Positions 1 to 6,763 of a stretch of DNA of 23,175 nucleotides are shown in pieces. The DNA is taken from positions 1 through 23,175 of IMG/VR virus record IMGVR_UViG_3300027365_000686, one strand, 5' to 3'. This DNA is from a virus. The position numbers and the translations under genes were made by a program. The first letter of the stretch is position 1. Each line of letters starts with the position of its first letter. The notes under the pieces are model-generated. The model did no database searches and was not told where the DNA came from. It was given only the letters and a program-made list of their open reading frames with translations.

Positions 1-1755
1 GCGGTGGCCACCGCGCTGGACATCGAGTCCGACTACCAGTGGCGCTACCGCGACATCACCGCCCTGGACGAAGCCGGGCAGTGGTCGCAGCCCACTACCT
101 TCACCACGGCCAGCGTGTACATCGCCACGCCGTCGGTCACCAGCCCCGCCGACGGCGCGACCGACATCAGCGAGACCCCGACGCTGACCTCCAGCGCCTT
201 CACCGTCTCGCCCGGCACGGAATCGGATACCCATGTCGCCAGCTCCTGGCGGATCCGTGACGTCAACGGCAACGTGGTCTGGGAGTCCCTCGAGGACGCC
301 GGCAACCTGACATCGATCCAGGTGCCGAAGAACGTGCTGCAGGAAGGCGGGCGCGACTACACCGTCGAGGTTCGCCATCACGGCCAGCTCTACGGCGCCT
401 CGGCCTGGTCGGCCAAGGTCGGCTTCACCACCGCCGTGCGCTTCGCCGCCGACGTCGGTACCGCCGGCTCCCAGGGCTTCGGCGTGGGTGTCTACCCCGA
501 GACGCTGCCGGCCGGGTTCTCGACAATGGCCGGCTACAACGATCCAGCCAGCGACAACTACGGCAACTACCAGTACCAGGACGGCTCGGTGATGGTGTTC
601 GTGCCGGCGTTCTACTATCGCATCGGCAGCCCCAACAGCCCGCGCTATGGCGATTACGGGGCCAACGCCATCGACATCGTCAGCGCCGGCACCTACGCCG
701 ATCGCACCACGGCGGCGGCGGACGGCTATGCCCTGCACCGCGCCTTCATCGACGGCGGCCAGATCAAGACCGGGTTCTTCTACGACAAGTACCTGGCCTC
801 GAAGAACGGCACCGATACCTGCCGCTCGGTGAAGAACGGCGTACCGATCTCGCTGACCAGCCAGACCGGCTACACCAGCTCGGACGGCATGACCGGCTGC
901 ACCGGCATCTACGCCGACTCGGTGGTACTGGCTCGCGCCCGGGGCGCCGGCTTCAACGTCGCCAGCGTCTTCCAGGTCAGCGCCGTGGCGCTGCTGTCGC
1001 TGGCCCACGCCCAGGCCGCCACCGGCACCGTCAACTGCGCCTGGTACGACGGCACCGGCGCCGCCAACTTCCCCAAGGGCTGCAACGACGGTTCGCTGGG
1101 CGACAACGACGATGCCGAAGTCGTCTACGTCTCGGCCGGCGACAGCGGCAACGCCAACAAGCCGCAGACCGGCAGCGCCGCGCCCTTCGCCAAGACCACC
1201 CACAACGGCCAGGCCTGCGGCATCGCCGACGTCAACGGCGCCATGTGGCAGGTCGCGCTGGGCATCACCACTCCGGGCAGCTCCGCCACCTCGACGACCG
1301 TCGTCAGCAACGGCGACTGCTACGTGCTCAAGGAGAGCGTCGCGCTGGCCGACCTTACCGGCGGCTACGGCGGCGCCACCGATGCCTGGGGCGATGCCAC
1401 GGCCCTGTCGGCCAACTACGACGCCCAGGCCGGCATCCTGCCGTGGGGCTCGACCACCGGGGCGGTGTATTTCGGCAACGGCGCCAACCAGGTGTTCAGT
1501 GAGGCCACCGACGGCCAGGACTGGCTGCGCACCGCCTGCGGCATTCAGCAGGACACGGCCGCGATGAGCGCTGCCGGTACCAACCTGTTCGGCGCCGACT
1601 ACTGCTACCAGTACAACCGCGAGAATCTCTTCGTGATGACGGCCGGCTACTGGAGCAACGCGTCCGATGCCGGCGTGTTCAGCCGCAACTGGTACTACCA
1701 CCGCGCGAACTACAGCAACGGCGTGTCGTTCCGCGCCTCGGCCTATGGCCTGTAA
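1..1755 (+). CDS. DGR target protein: phage tail fibre/adhesin with FN3-like repeats and C-type-lectin-fold variable tip (5' partial)
   Basis: This is the probable receptor-binding tail fibre that the DGR diversifies. The frame is open at base 1, so the N-terminus lies outside the window. Residue numbers here count from the GTG at 4. Residues 1-145 look like fibronectin-III-type beta modules (WRYRD near 12, TFTTA and GFTTA module ends). Residues about 150-583 resemble the FGE-sulfatase/C-type-lectin fold of known DGR targets, with DVNGAMWQ near 408 and a C-terminal GVSFRAS motif. The last 42 residues are encoded by VR. Nine codons differ from the template: Y549, S560, Y564, Y565, H566, A568, Y570, G573 and A580. 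The surface-exposed lectin loop would contact the host receptor. The gene sits where P2 has fibre gene H, directly upstream of avd. The fold assignment comes from motifs and DGR context. The direct DNA evidence is the VR. Confidence 0.88.
   Translation, partial: AVATALDIESDYQWRYRDITALDEAGQWSQPTTFTTASVYIATPSVTSPADGATDISETPTLTSSAFTVSPGTESDTHVASSWRIRDVNGNVVWESLEDAGNLTSIQVPKNVLQEGGRDYTVEVRHHGQLYGASAWSAKVGFTTAVRFAADVGTAGSQGFGVGVYPETLPAGFSTMAGYNDPASDNYGNYQYQDGSVMVFVPAFYYRIGSPNSPRYGDYGANAIDIVSAGTYADRTTAAADGYALHRAFIDGGQIKTGFFYDKYLASKNGTDTCRSVKNGVPISLTSQTGYTSSDGMTGCTGIYADSVVLARARGAGFNVASVFQVSAVALLSLAHAQAATGTVNCAWYDGTGAANFPKGCNDGSLGDNDDAEVVYVSAGDSGNANKPQTGSAAPFAKTTHNGQACGIADVNGAMWQVALGITTPGSSATSTTVVSNGDCYVLKESVALADLTGGYGGATDAWGDATALSANYDAQAGILPWGSTTGAVYFGNGANQVFSEATDGQDWLRTACGIQQDTAAMSAAGTNLFGADYCYQYNRENLFVMTAGYWSNASDAGVFSRNWYYHRANYSNGVSFRASAYGL
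1626..1746 (+). repeat. DGR variable repeat (VR)
   Basis: This 121-bp segment at the 3' end of the fibre gene aligns without gaps to 2227-2347 at an offset of 601. Mismatches are at 1648, 1682, 1693, 1696, 1699, 1705, 1711, 1720, 1721 and 1742. Every one corresponds to A in the template: four became T, four became G and two became C. All non-A template positions are identical. The A-free stretch 1723-1741 near the 3' end is the likely core of the initiation-of-homing region. Confidence 0.97.
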
Positions 1756-1760
1756 CCGGT

Positions 1761-1782
1761 GGGCAGGCCGATAGGCCTGCCC
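1761..1782 (+). other. DGR-type hairpin/cruciform just after VR (may also act as terminator)
   Basis: GGGCAGGCC (1761-1769) and GGCCTGCCC (1774-1782) form a perfect 9-bp GC-rich stem with a GATA tetraloop, 14 nt after the end of VR and 6 nt after the fibre stop codon. Other DGRs, notably Bordetella phage BPP-1, need a short hairpin with a 4-nt loop just downstream of VR for efficient retrohoming. No matching hairpin follows TR. Only a weak T run follows, so a purely terminator role is less convincing. Confidence 0.7.
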
Positions 1783-1809
1783 CTTTCACCCGCATGACAG
1801 GGAGTCGAC

Positions 1810-2220
1810 ATGCCCCAGGCCAATCCCAAGGCGGCGATCTTTTTCAACTGCCGGGAGATGATCAAGCTGGCCAATGTCTATTTGAACCACTTCCCGCGCC
1901 ACGAGAAGTACGCCCTGGCCCAGGAAATCCGCTGCGCGGCCTACGACGTGTATGCGCTGCTGGTCGAGTGCCAGAAGCGCTATCACAACAAGACCAGCCT
2001 CACCCGGCTGGACGTGCGCCACGAGCAGCTGCGCATGCTGGTCAACCTGGCCTGGGAACTGGGGTATTTCGACTACCACGACAACAAGCGCGGCCGCTCA
2101 CCGGCGGAAGCGCAGCGCCGATACACCGCCCTCTCGGTCAGGATCAACGAGCTGGGCGCCCAGATCGGCGGATGGATTCGCGACCTGCGCAGGCAGGCCG
2201 CCAATGGGGCGGGCACTTGA
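1810..2220 (+). CDS. avd: Avd, DGR accessory variability determinant
   Basis: Avd is a small basic four-helix-bundle protein. In characterised DGRs it forms a pentamer that binds the reverse transcriptase and template RNA and is needed for mutagenic cDNA synthesis. This 136-aa product has the usual Avd size. It is almost entirely helical by inspection and rich in Arg/Lys/His, with an N-terminal AAIFFNCREMIKLAN helix and a C-terminal helix ending WIRDLRRQAA. The start is supported by AGGGAG at 1799-1804, 5 nt upstream. It lies between the fibre gene and TR, the same order as mtd-avd-TR-brt in BPP-1. The TR begins 7 nt after its stop. The identification rests on size, composition and position; the neighbouring TR and RT make it secure. 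Confidence 0.9.
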   Translation: MPQANPKAAIFFNCREMIKLANVYLNHFPRHEKYALAQEIRCAAYDVYALLVECQKRYHNKTSLTRLDVRHEQLRMLVNLAWELGYFDYHDNKRGRSPAEAQRRYTALSVRINELGAQIGGWIRDLRRQAANGAGT

Positions 2221-2226
2221 AATGCC

Positions 2227-2347
2227 TCTCTTCGTGATGACGGCCGGCAACTGGAGCAACGCGTCCGATGCCGGCGTGTTCAACCGCAACTGGAACAACA
2301 ACCGCACGAACAACAGCAACAACGTGTCGTTCCGCGCCTCGGACTAT
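2227..2347 (+). repeat. DGR template repeat (TR)
   Basis: This 121-bp template is the partner of VR 1626-1746. It is enriched in AAC codons when read in the VR frame (11 AAC codons, seven substituted in VR). This is the usual DGR design, because AAC can mutate to many residues but never to a stop codon. By hand count about 30 of the 121 bases are A, and 10 of these are changed in VR. It lies between avd and RT. It would be transcribed and reverse-transcribed with random misincorporation opposite A. Confidence 0.97.
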
Positions 2348-2461
2348 CTCTCTATTCCTGATATCCCGCGTGGGAAGACTGGAGACATAGGGAGTGACCC
2401 GTCCCGCCGCTCGGCGAAATCCGCGGGCCTCTGCGTTTCAGTACCAACAGGGACCATCCAC
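2348..2461 (+). other. TR-RT spacer of the DGR RNA
   Basis: This is a 114-nt segment between the end of TR and the RT start codon. In BPP-1 the equivalent spacer is part of the structured template RNA and is required for cDNA priming. I see short complementary blocks (CCC/GGG near 2363-2373) but no long perfect stem. The Shine-Dalgarno-like AGGGA for the RT is at 2449-2453, 8 nt before the ATG. Confidence 0.6.
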
Positions 2462-3472
2462 ATGCCCAAACGCTATTCCGGGCTCTTCGAGCAGTGCTTC
2501 ACCCTGGAGGCGCTGTTCGCGGCCTACGAGACCGCCCGGCGCGGCAAGCGCAAGACCGCCACGGTGATGCGCTTCGAGCGCGACCTGGGCGCCAACCTGC
2601 AGGCGCTGCACGACGAGCTGCACGCCGGCAGCTACGCGCCGCAGCCCTACCGGCGCTTCGAAGTGGTGCGCAACAAGCGGCGCACCATCAACGCCCCGGC
2701 GTTTCGCGACGTGATCGTCCAGCACGCCATCTACGCCGTGATCCAGCCGATCTTCGACCGTTCGTTCATCCACGACAGCCACGGCTGCCGCAAGAACAAG
2801 GGCACCCACAGCGCGAGCGATCGCGCCCAGCGCTTCCTGCGGCAGTCGCCGCGGGGCAGCTACACCCTGCAGCTCGACATCCGGCGGTTCTACTACCGCA
2901 TCGACCGGGCGATCCTGCGCCGCCTGGTCGCCCGCAAGATCAAGGACCGCCGCCTGCTCGCGCTGATGATGCGCTTCGCCGAGCACGACGAGCCGCTCGG
3001 CGTGCCGATCGGCAATCTGCTCTCGCAGATCTTCGCGCTGATCTATCTGAACCCGCTGGATCACTTCATCAAGCGCGAGCTCAAGGTGAAGCGCTACGTG
3101 CGCTACGTCGACGACTTCATCCTCTTCGGGCTGACCCGCGACGCCGCCTGTGAGCTGCGCGACCGGATCCGCGACTGGCTGGCCGAGCACCTGCGCCTGG
3201 AGTTCTCGCGCTGGACCATCGCCCCGGTCAGCCGCGGGGTCAACTTCGTTGGCTTTCGCACCTGGCGCACCACGCGCTTCGTGCGCAAGCACAGCATGCA
3301 CAGCTTCTCGAAGAGCCTGAGACGCGGCGACGTCCGCAGCCTCAACGCCATCATGGGCCATGCCGCCGCCACCGCCACGCTGGCCCACTTCAACCGCAGG
3401 ATCGCCGCCGAGCGGCGCGACCTGATACCGCAACTGCCACTCTACGAGGTGCGCCATGCCCACGCTGTATAA
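2462..3472 (+). CDS. DGR reverse transcriptase
   Basis: This 336-aa RNA-dependent DNA polymerase copies the TR transcript and introduces errors at template adenines. Visible motifs in order are: a palm aspartate in LDIRRFYYRI (D139), the DGR-specific IGNLLSQ motif at 183-189 (group II intron and retron RTs have a QGxxxSP-type motif there), the catalytic YVDD at 215-218, and NFVGF at 261-265. There is no maturase or endonuclease domain, as expected for a DGR RT. The ATG at 2462 is chosen for its AGGGA Shine-Dalgarno sequence at 8-nt spacing and normal family length. The frame is open further upstream through TR to an ATG at 2222. The 3' end overlaps the next gene by 17 bp. All catalytic residues are present, so the enzyme looks intact. 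Confidence 0.97.
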   Translation: MPKRYSGLFEQCFTLEALFAAYETARRGKRKTATVMRFERDLGANLQALHDELHAGSYAPQPYRRFEVVRNKRRTINAPAFRDVIVQHAIYAVIQPIFDRSFIHDSHGCRKNKGTHSASDRAQRFLRQSPRGSYTLQLDIRRFYYRIDRAILRRLVARKIKDRRLLALMMRFAEHDEPLGVPIGNLLSQIFALIYLNPLDHFIKRELKVKRYVRYVDDFILFGLTRDAACELRDRIRDWLAEHLRLEFSRWTIAPVSRGVNFVGFRTWRTTRFVRKHSMHSFSKSLRRGDVRSLNAIMGHAAATATLAHFNRRIAAERRDLIPQLPLYEVRHAHAV

Positions 3473-4040
3473 ATTCCAGCGCTACATCGAGACCGGACCC
3501 AATGGTGTCACGCTCGATTTCCGCAACGTCCAGGACGACACGGCCACGCCCGCCACACTGCTCGCCGAGATCGACGGCTGGCGGTACGTCAGCGTCCCCG
3601 ACGCCACCGTGATGCCCGACCAGCCCGACGAGATCTCCTGGCAGGCCGTCACGCCCACCCCCGAGCTGATCGACCAGCTCAAGCGCTGCCAGCCGGTGAA
3701 CGTCGCCAAGCACGCCGTCCGCCAGCGCATCGAGCTCGAGGTGGGCGACCTGCACGACCTGGTCGCCGACAGCATGCGCCTGTGCGAGTTCGCCATCGCC
3801 CTGAGCGTGCGCGTCAGTCACGAGGTGCTCACCAGCGAACCCATGGACGCCACGCTGCGCGAGGCCTACACCGCCCGCGTCACCACCGTGAAGGACGCCA
3901 TGGACAGCGGCGACCTGGTCGTGCGCAGCGACATCGAGGACCCGACCACCATGATGTCGCGGCTGATGGAGCGCTACACCACCATCACCCGCCTGATCGC
4001 CGACCACTACCAGCCGACGATCGACGAACTGCTCCCCTGA
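3456..4040 (+). CDS. Probable tail-fibre assembly chaperone (P2 gpG position), function not certain
   Basis: This is a 194-aa soluble protein. A short N-terminal region of about 75 residues has aromatic and proline turns (DGWRYVSV, EISWQAV). It is followed by a long helical region from about 80 to 190. It starts within the last 17 bp of the RT gene with GAGG a few bases upstream, so it is probably translationally coupled to it. It occupies the position of P2 gene G, between the fibre gene and the sheath gene. A fibre-folding chaperone matched to the variable fibre is the natural guess. I do not recognise a diagnostic family motif, so the function rests on position. A DGR-associated accessory protein is the main alternative. 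Confidence 0.6.
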   Translation: MPTLYKFQRYIETGPNGVTLDFRNVQDDTATPATLLAEIDGWRYVSVPDATVMPDQPDEISWQAVTPTPELIDQLKRCQPVNVAKHAVRQRIELEVGDLHDLVADSMRLCEFAIALSVRVSHEVLTSEPMDATLREAYTARVTTVKDAMDSGDLVVRSDIEDPTTMMSRLMERYTTITRLIADHYQPTIDELLP

Positions 4041-4052
4041 TCGAGCAAGGCC

Positions 4053-4074
4053 AAGCCCGCCGCCCGGCGGGCTT
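4053..4074 (+). terminator. Rho-independent terminator after the fibre/DGR operon
   Basis: AAGCCCGCC (4053-4061) pairs perfectly with GGCGGGCTT (4066-4074) around a GCCC loop, followed by the T-rich CTTGTCTCTT. It lies 12 nt after the stop of the preceding gene and separates the fibre/DGR unit from the tail operon. Confidence 0.85.
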
Positions 4075-4085
4075 CTTGTCTCTTG

Positions 4086-4150
4086 GTGTAAACCCCACCT
4101 CTTACACCCTGCCCCGCTAACACCCTGCCCGCACGCGCCGCACGATACCT
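4086..4150 (+). promoter_or_regulatory. Candidate Ogr-dependent late promoter for the tail operon (P2 PF equivalent)
   Basis: An inverted repeat GTGTAA (4086-4091) and TTACAC (4102-4107) lies just after the terminator and upstream of the sheath gene. P2 has late promoter PF at this place. P2 Ogr binds a TGT...ACA dyad centred near -55. Here the TGT and ACA arms are 14 nt apart rather than the P2 12 nt. GATACCT at 4144-4150 could serve as a -10, putting the dyad centre near -58. A short direct repeat, ACACCCTGCCC, follows at about 4104 and 4120. This is inference from position and an Ogr-like gene at 15495. Confidence 0.45.
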
Positions 4151-4190
4151 GCGTGAATTCACGTTCCGCTGAAACTGCGCAGGAGCCCTC

Positions 4191-5717
4191 ATGGCACTCG
4201 ATCAATATCACCACGGCGTGCGCGTCAAGGAGGTCAACGACGGCACGCGGACCATTCGCACCGTCTCGACCGCGATCATCGGCATCGTCTGCACCGCGCC
4301 GGATGCCGACCCCGGTACCGCCGCCGCGCTGACCCTCTCGCTCACCGCCGCCGATACCGGCGTGGTCTACACCGCCGCCGCGACCGGCACGGCCGGCAAC
4401 AAGATCCGCATCCGCTACGTCGACCCCGCGGCCAACTCGGCAGCGCTGGCGGTCAGCGTGTCCGGCAAGGACATCACCGTCTCGCTCGCGACCGACATCG
4501 ATGGCGCGATCATTTCCACCGCCGAGGATGTGGTGACCGCGGTCAACGCCGATGCCGCCGCCTCCGCTCTGGTCACCGCGGCGCTGGCCGACGGCGAAAC
4601 CGGCCTGGGCGTGCTCGCCGCGCAGGATTTCACCAAGCTGACCGGCGGCGTGGACGAGGCGTTCCCGCTCAACCAGCCCGCCCTGGTCACCAACGTCGAC
4701 ACGGCCATCGGCAAGGCCGGCACCACCGGCACGTTGAAAGACACGCTCACCACCATCGGCTACCAGTCCAAGCCGATCATCGTCGTGGTACGCGTCGCCG
4801 AGGGCAGCACGGCGGAAGAGACCACCAGTAACGTTATCGGCACCACCACGGCATCCGGCCAGCGCACCGGCCTGCAGGCGCTGCTCACCGCGAAACAGAA
4901 GCTCGGCGTCACGCCGCGCATCATCGGCGTACCGGCACTGGACACCCAGCCGGTGGCCACCGCCATGGTGCCGATCCTCCAGCAGCTGCGCGCCTTCGGC
5001 TACATCTACGCCCACGACTGCGCGACCATCACCGACGTCACCGCCTACCGCGACCAGTTCGGCGCCCGCGAGCTGATGGTGATCTGGCCGCAGTTCGAGG
5101 CCTTCGACACCGACGACGCCGCCACCGTCTCGGTCAGCCCCATCGCCGTCGCCCTGGGGATGCGCGCCTACCTGGACGAAACCGTCGGCTGGCACAAGAC
5201 CCTCTCCAACGTCGTGGTCAACGGCGTCACCGGCATCGACCGCGACGTGTTCTGGGATCTGCAATCACCCAACACCGACGCCGGGATCCTCAACGCCGCC
5301 GACGTTACCACGCTGATCAACCAGGGCGGCTACCGCTTCTGGGGCTCGCGCACCTGTGCCGGCCCGCAGTCACTGTTCCCGTTCGAGAACTACACCCGCA
5401 CCGCGCAGATCCTCGCCGACACCATCGCCGAGGCGCACCTCTGGGCCGTGGACAAGCCGCTACACGCCTCGCTGGCCCGCGACATCATCGAGGGCATCAA
5501 CGCCAAGTTCGCCGAGCTCAAGGCGCTGCGCCTGATCGTCGACGGCCAAGCCTGGCTGAACGAGGAGCTCAACACCCAGGAGTCCCTGAAGGCCGGCAAG
5601 CTGCGCATCGATTACGACTACACGCCGGTACCGCCCCTGGAAGACCTCGGGTTCCAGCAGCGCATCACCGACAGCTACCTAGCCGACTTCGCCGAGCGCG
5701 TCGCCGCGACCGCCTGA
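4191..5717 (+). CDS. FI: Contractile tail sheath protein (P2 FI family) with N-terminal insertion domain
   Basis: This is the structural subunit of the contractile tail sheath, which polymerises around the tube. The product is 508 aa, about 110 residues longer than P2 FI (about 396). The N-terminus (YHHGVRVKEVNDGTRTIRTV) and the C-terminal two thirds follow the FI pattern, including FWGSRTC, FENYTR and a C-terminal IDYDYTPVPPLEDL strand. The extra length is a Thr/Ala/Val-rich beta domain at about residues 42-155, inserted after TAPDADPGT and ending at FTKLTGGVDE. Such domains decorate the outer sheath surface in other phages. GGAG lies just upstream of the ATG. It is the first gene of the tail operon and is followed 16 nt later by the tube gene. 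Confidence 0.96.
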   Translation: MALDQYHHGVRVKEVNDGTRTIRTVSTAIIGIVCTAPDADPGTAAALTLSLTAADTGVVYTAAATGTAGNKIRIRYVDPAANSAALAVSVSGKDITVSLATDIDGAIISTAEDVVTAVNADAAASALVTAALADGETGLGVLAAQDFTKLTGGVDEAFPLNQPALVTNVDTAIGKAGTTGTLKDTLTTIGYQSKPIIVVVRVAEGSTAEETTSNVIGTTTASGQRTGLQALLTAKQKLGVTPRIIGVPALDTQPVATAMVPILQQLRAFGYIYAHDCATITDVTAYRDQFGARELMVIWPQFEAFDTDDAATVSVSPIAVALGMRAYLDETVGWHKTLSNVVVNGVTGIDRDVFWDLQSPNTDAGILNAADVTTLINQGGYRFWGSRTCAGPQSLFPFENYTRTAQILADTIAEAHLWAVDKPLHASLARDIIEGINAKFAELKALRLIVDGQAWLNEELNTQESLKAGKLRIDYDYTPVPPLEDLGFQQRITDSYLADFAERVAATA

Positions 5718-5733
5718 CAGGAGACACTGATCC

Positions 5734-6246
5734 ATGGCACTCCCCAAGAAGCTCAAGGACTTGAATCTGTTCTCTAACGGGGACAGCTGGCAAGGCATCA
5801 TCCAGTCCGTCACGTTGCCCACCCTCACCCGCAAGATCGAGGAATGGCGCGGCGGCGGCATGGACGGCACCGTCGGCATCGACATGGGCATGGACGGCCT
5901 GATGACCTGCCAGTGGACCGTCGGCGGGCTCGTGGAAAGCATCTTCGACAATTTCGGCTCGAGCCGCATCGATGCCGAGCTGCTGCGCATGACCGGCAGC
6001 TACGAGCGCGACGACGTCGACGAGGCCTCGGCAGTCGAGGTCGTGATGCGCGGCCGTCACACCGAGATCGACATGGGCGACGCCCAGGCCGGCGAGAACA
6101 CCGAGCACCAGGTCACTTCGACGCTCAGCTACTACAAGCTCTCGATCGACGGCCAGACCAAGATCGAGATCGACATCGTTAACGGCGTGTTCAAGGTCAA
6201 CGGCGAGGACCGGCTCGCCGGCCGCCGCCAGCGCCTGGGCATCTGA
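5734..6246 (+). CDS. FII: Major tail tube protein (P2 FII)
   Basis: This is the tail tube subunit that forms the inner channel for DNA passage under the contracting sheath. The 170-aa length is almost that of P2 FII (about 172). The N-terminal MALPKKLKDLNLF and central GGMDGTVGIDMGMDGL motifs are typical, and the C-terminal half is strand-rich (ending INGVFKVNGEDR-like). An AGGAGA Shine-Dalgarno sequence precedes the ATG. Its place between sheath and gpE follows P2 order exactly. Nothing unusual is seen. Confidence 0.96.
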   Translation: MALPKKLKDLNLFSNGDSWQGIIQSVTLPTLTRKIEEWRGGGMDGTVGIDMGMDGLMTCQWTVGGLVESIFDNFGSSRIDAELLRMTGSYERDDVDEASAVEVVMRGRHTEIDMGDAQAGENTEHQVTSTLSYYKLSIDGQTKIEIDIVNGVFKVNGEDRLAGRRQRLGI

Positions 6247-6284
6247 CCCGCTCACCACTCACCTTTCGATAGGACTCGATCCCC

Positions 6285-6593
6285 ATGACCAAAACCCAAG
6301 TCGCCCAGGCCATCACTGCCACCGTCGTCCTGGACACCCCGATCGCACGCGGCGAGACAACCATCGACGAGCTCACCTTGCGCAAACCGTCCTCCGGCGA
6401 GCTGCGCGGCGTGAACCTCGCCGACGTGCTGCAGATGCAGACCGACGCGCTGATCACCCTGATCCCGCGCCTGTCGAACCCGTCGCTGACCGCCCCCGAG
6501 GTGCGCCAGATGGACCCCGCCGACCTGGTGCAGTGCGGCGGCGAGATCGCCGGTTTTTTGCTCTCGAAGCGGGCCAAGGGCGAGATCGCATAA
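6285..6593 (+). CDS. E: Tail assembly chaperone gpE (zero-frame product)
   Basis: gpE is the short form of the tail assembly chaperone pair found between tube and tape-measure genes in long-tailed phages. It is not part of the virion and helps assemble the tape measure and tube. The product is 102 aa, close to P2 gpE (about 91), with an N-terminal beta region (TATVVLDTPI, IDELTLRKPS) and a helical second half. The start has AGGA about 9 nt upstream. A slippery heptamer near codon 91 allows ribosomes to shift into the E' frame before this stop. Confidence 0.93.
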   Translation: MTKTQVAQAITATVVLDTPIARGETTIDELTLRKPSSGELRGVNLADVLQMQTDALITLIPRLSNPSLTAPEVRQMDPADLVQCGGEIAGFLLSKRAKGEIA

Positions 6594-6763
6594 CGCTCCC
6601 CGCCAGCGTGGAAGAGGCGATGGCGGATCTCGCCATCGTCTTCCACTGGACCCCTGCCGACTGCGCGGATTTCACCCTGCGCGAACTGATGGACTGGCGT
6701 GAACGGGCGCGCAAGCGCGGCGCCACCGACAACCACGGGAACCGCAATGGCGCGAGATCTTAA
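6285..6763 (+). CDS. E': Tail assembly chaperone gpE+E', made by programmed -1 frameshift
   Basis: This is the long form of the chaperone. It shares the first 92 codons with gpE and then continues in the -1 frame from 6560 to a stop at 6761-6763, about 159 aa in total. The extension begins ALEAGQGRD after the shift and ends HGNRNGARS. It has a helical core with FHWTPADCADFTLRELMDWR. The extension has no credible independent start with a Shine-Dalgarno sequence. P2 makes gpE+E' by the same mechanism. In related chaperones the extension contacts the tape-measure protein. Its end overlaps the tape-measure start by 17 bp, as in P2. Confidence 0.85.
6554..6560 (+). promoter_or_regulatory. -1 ribosomal frameshift site T TTT TTG
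   Basis: The heptamer TTTTTTG lies in the correct phase (GGT TTT TTG in the E frame). P- and A-site tRNAs can therefore both re-pair one base upstream, giving entry to the E' frame at 6560. I recall the same heptamer being reported for P2 E/E'. Confidence 0.85.

Noticed and set aside
2294-2323. AAC-rich stretch as a microsatellite or simple repeat
   Set aside because: It is the diversified core of the DGR template. The same frame and flanks match VR exactly apart from adenine changes.
2438-3463. Long open frame on the minus strand opposite the RT gene
   Set aside because: It is an antisense shadow of a high-GC gene. The product is low-complexity Val/Ala/Gly/Glu-rich without motifs, and the plus-strand RT has all catalytic motifs.
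2222-3472. RT as a retron or group II intron reverse transcriptase
   Set aside because: The motif before YVDD is IGNLLSQ rather than QGxxxSP. No maturase, intron or msr/msd structure is seen, and a TR/VR pair is present.
3390-5264. 624-codon open frame on the minus strand opposite the chaperone and sheath genes
   Set aside because: It arises from GC-rich third positions of the plus-strand genes. It would run across the terminator and promoter region and encodes repetitive Gly/Asp/Val/His sequence with no recognisable domain.
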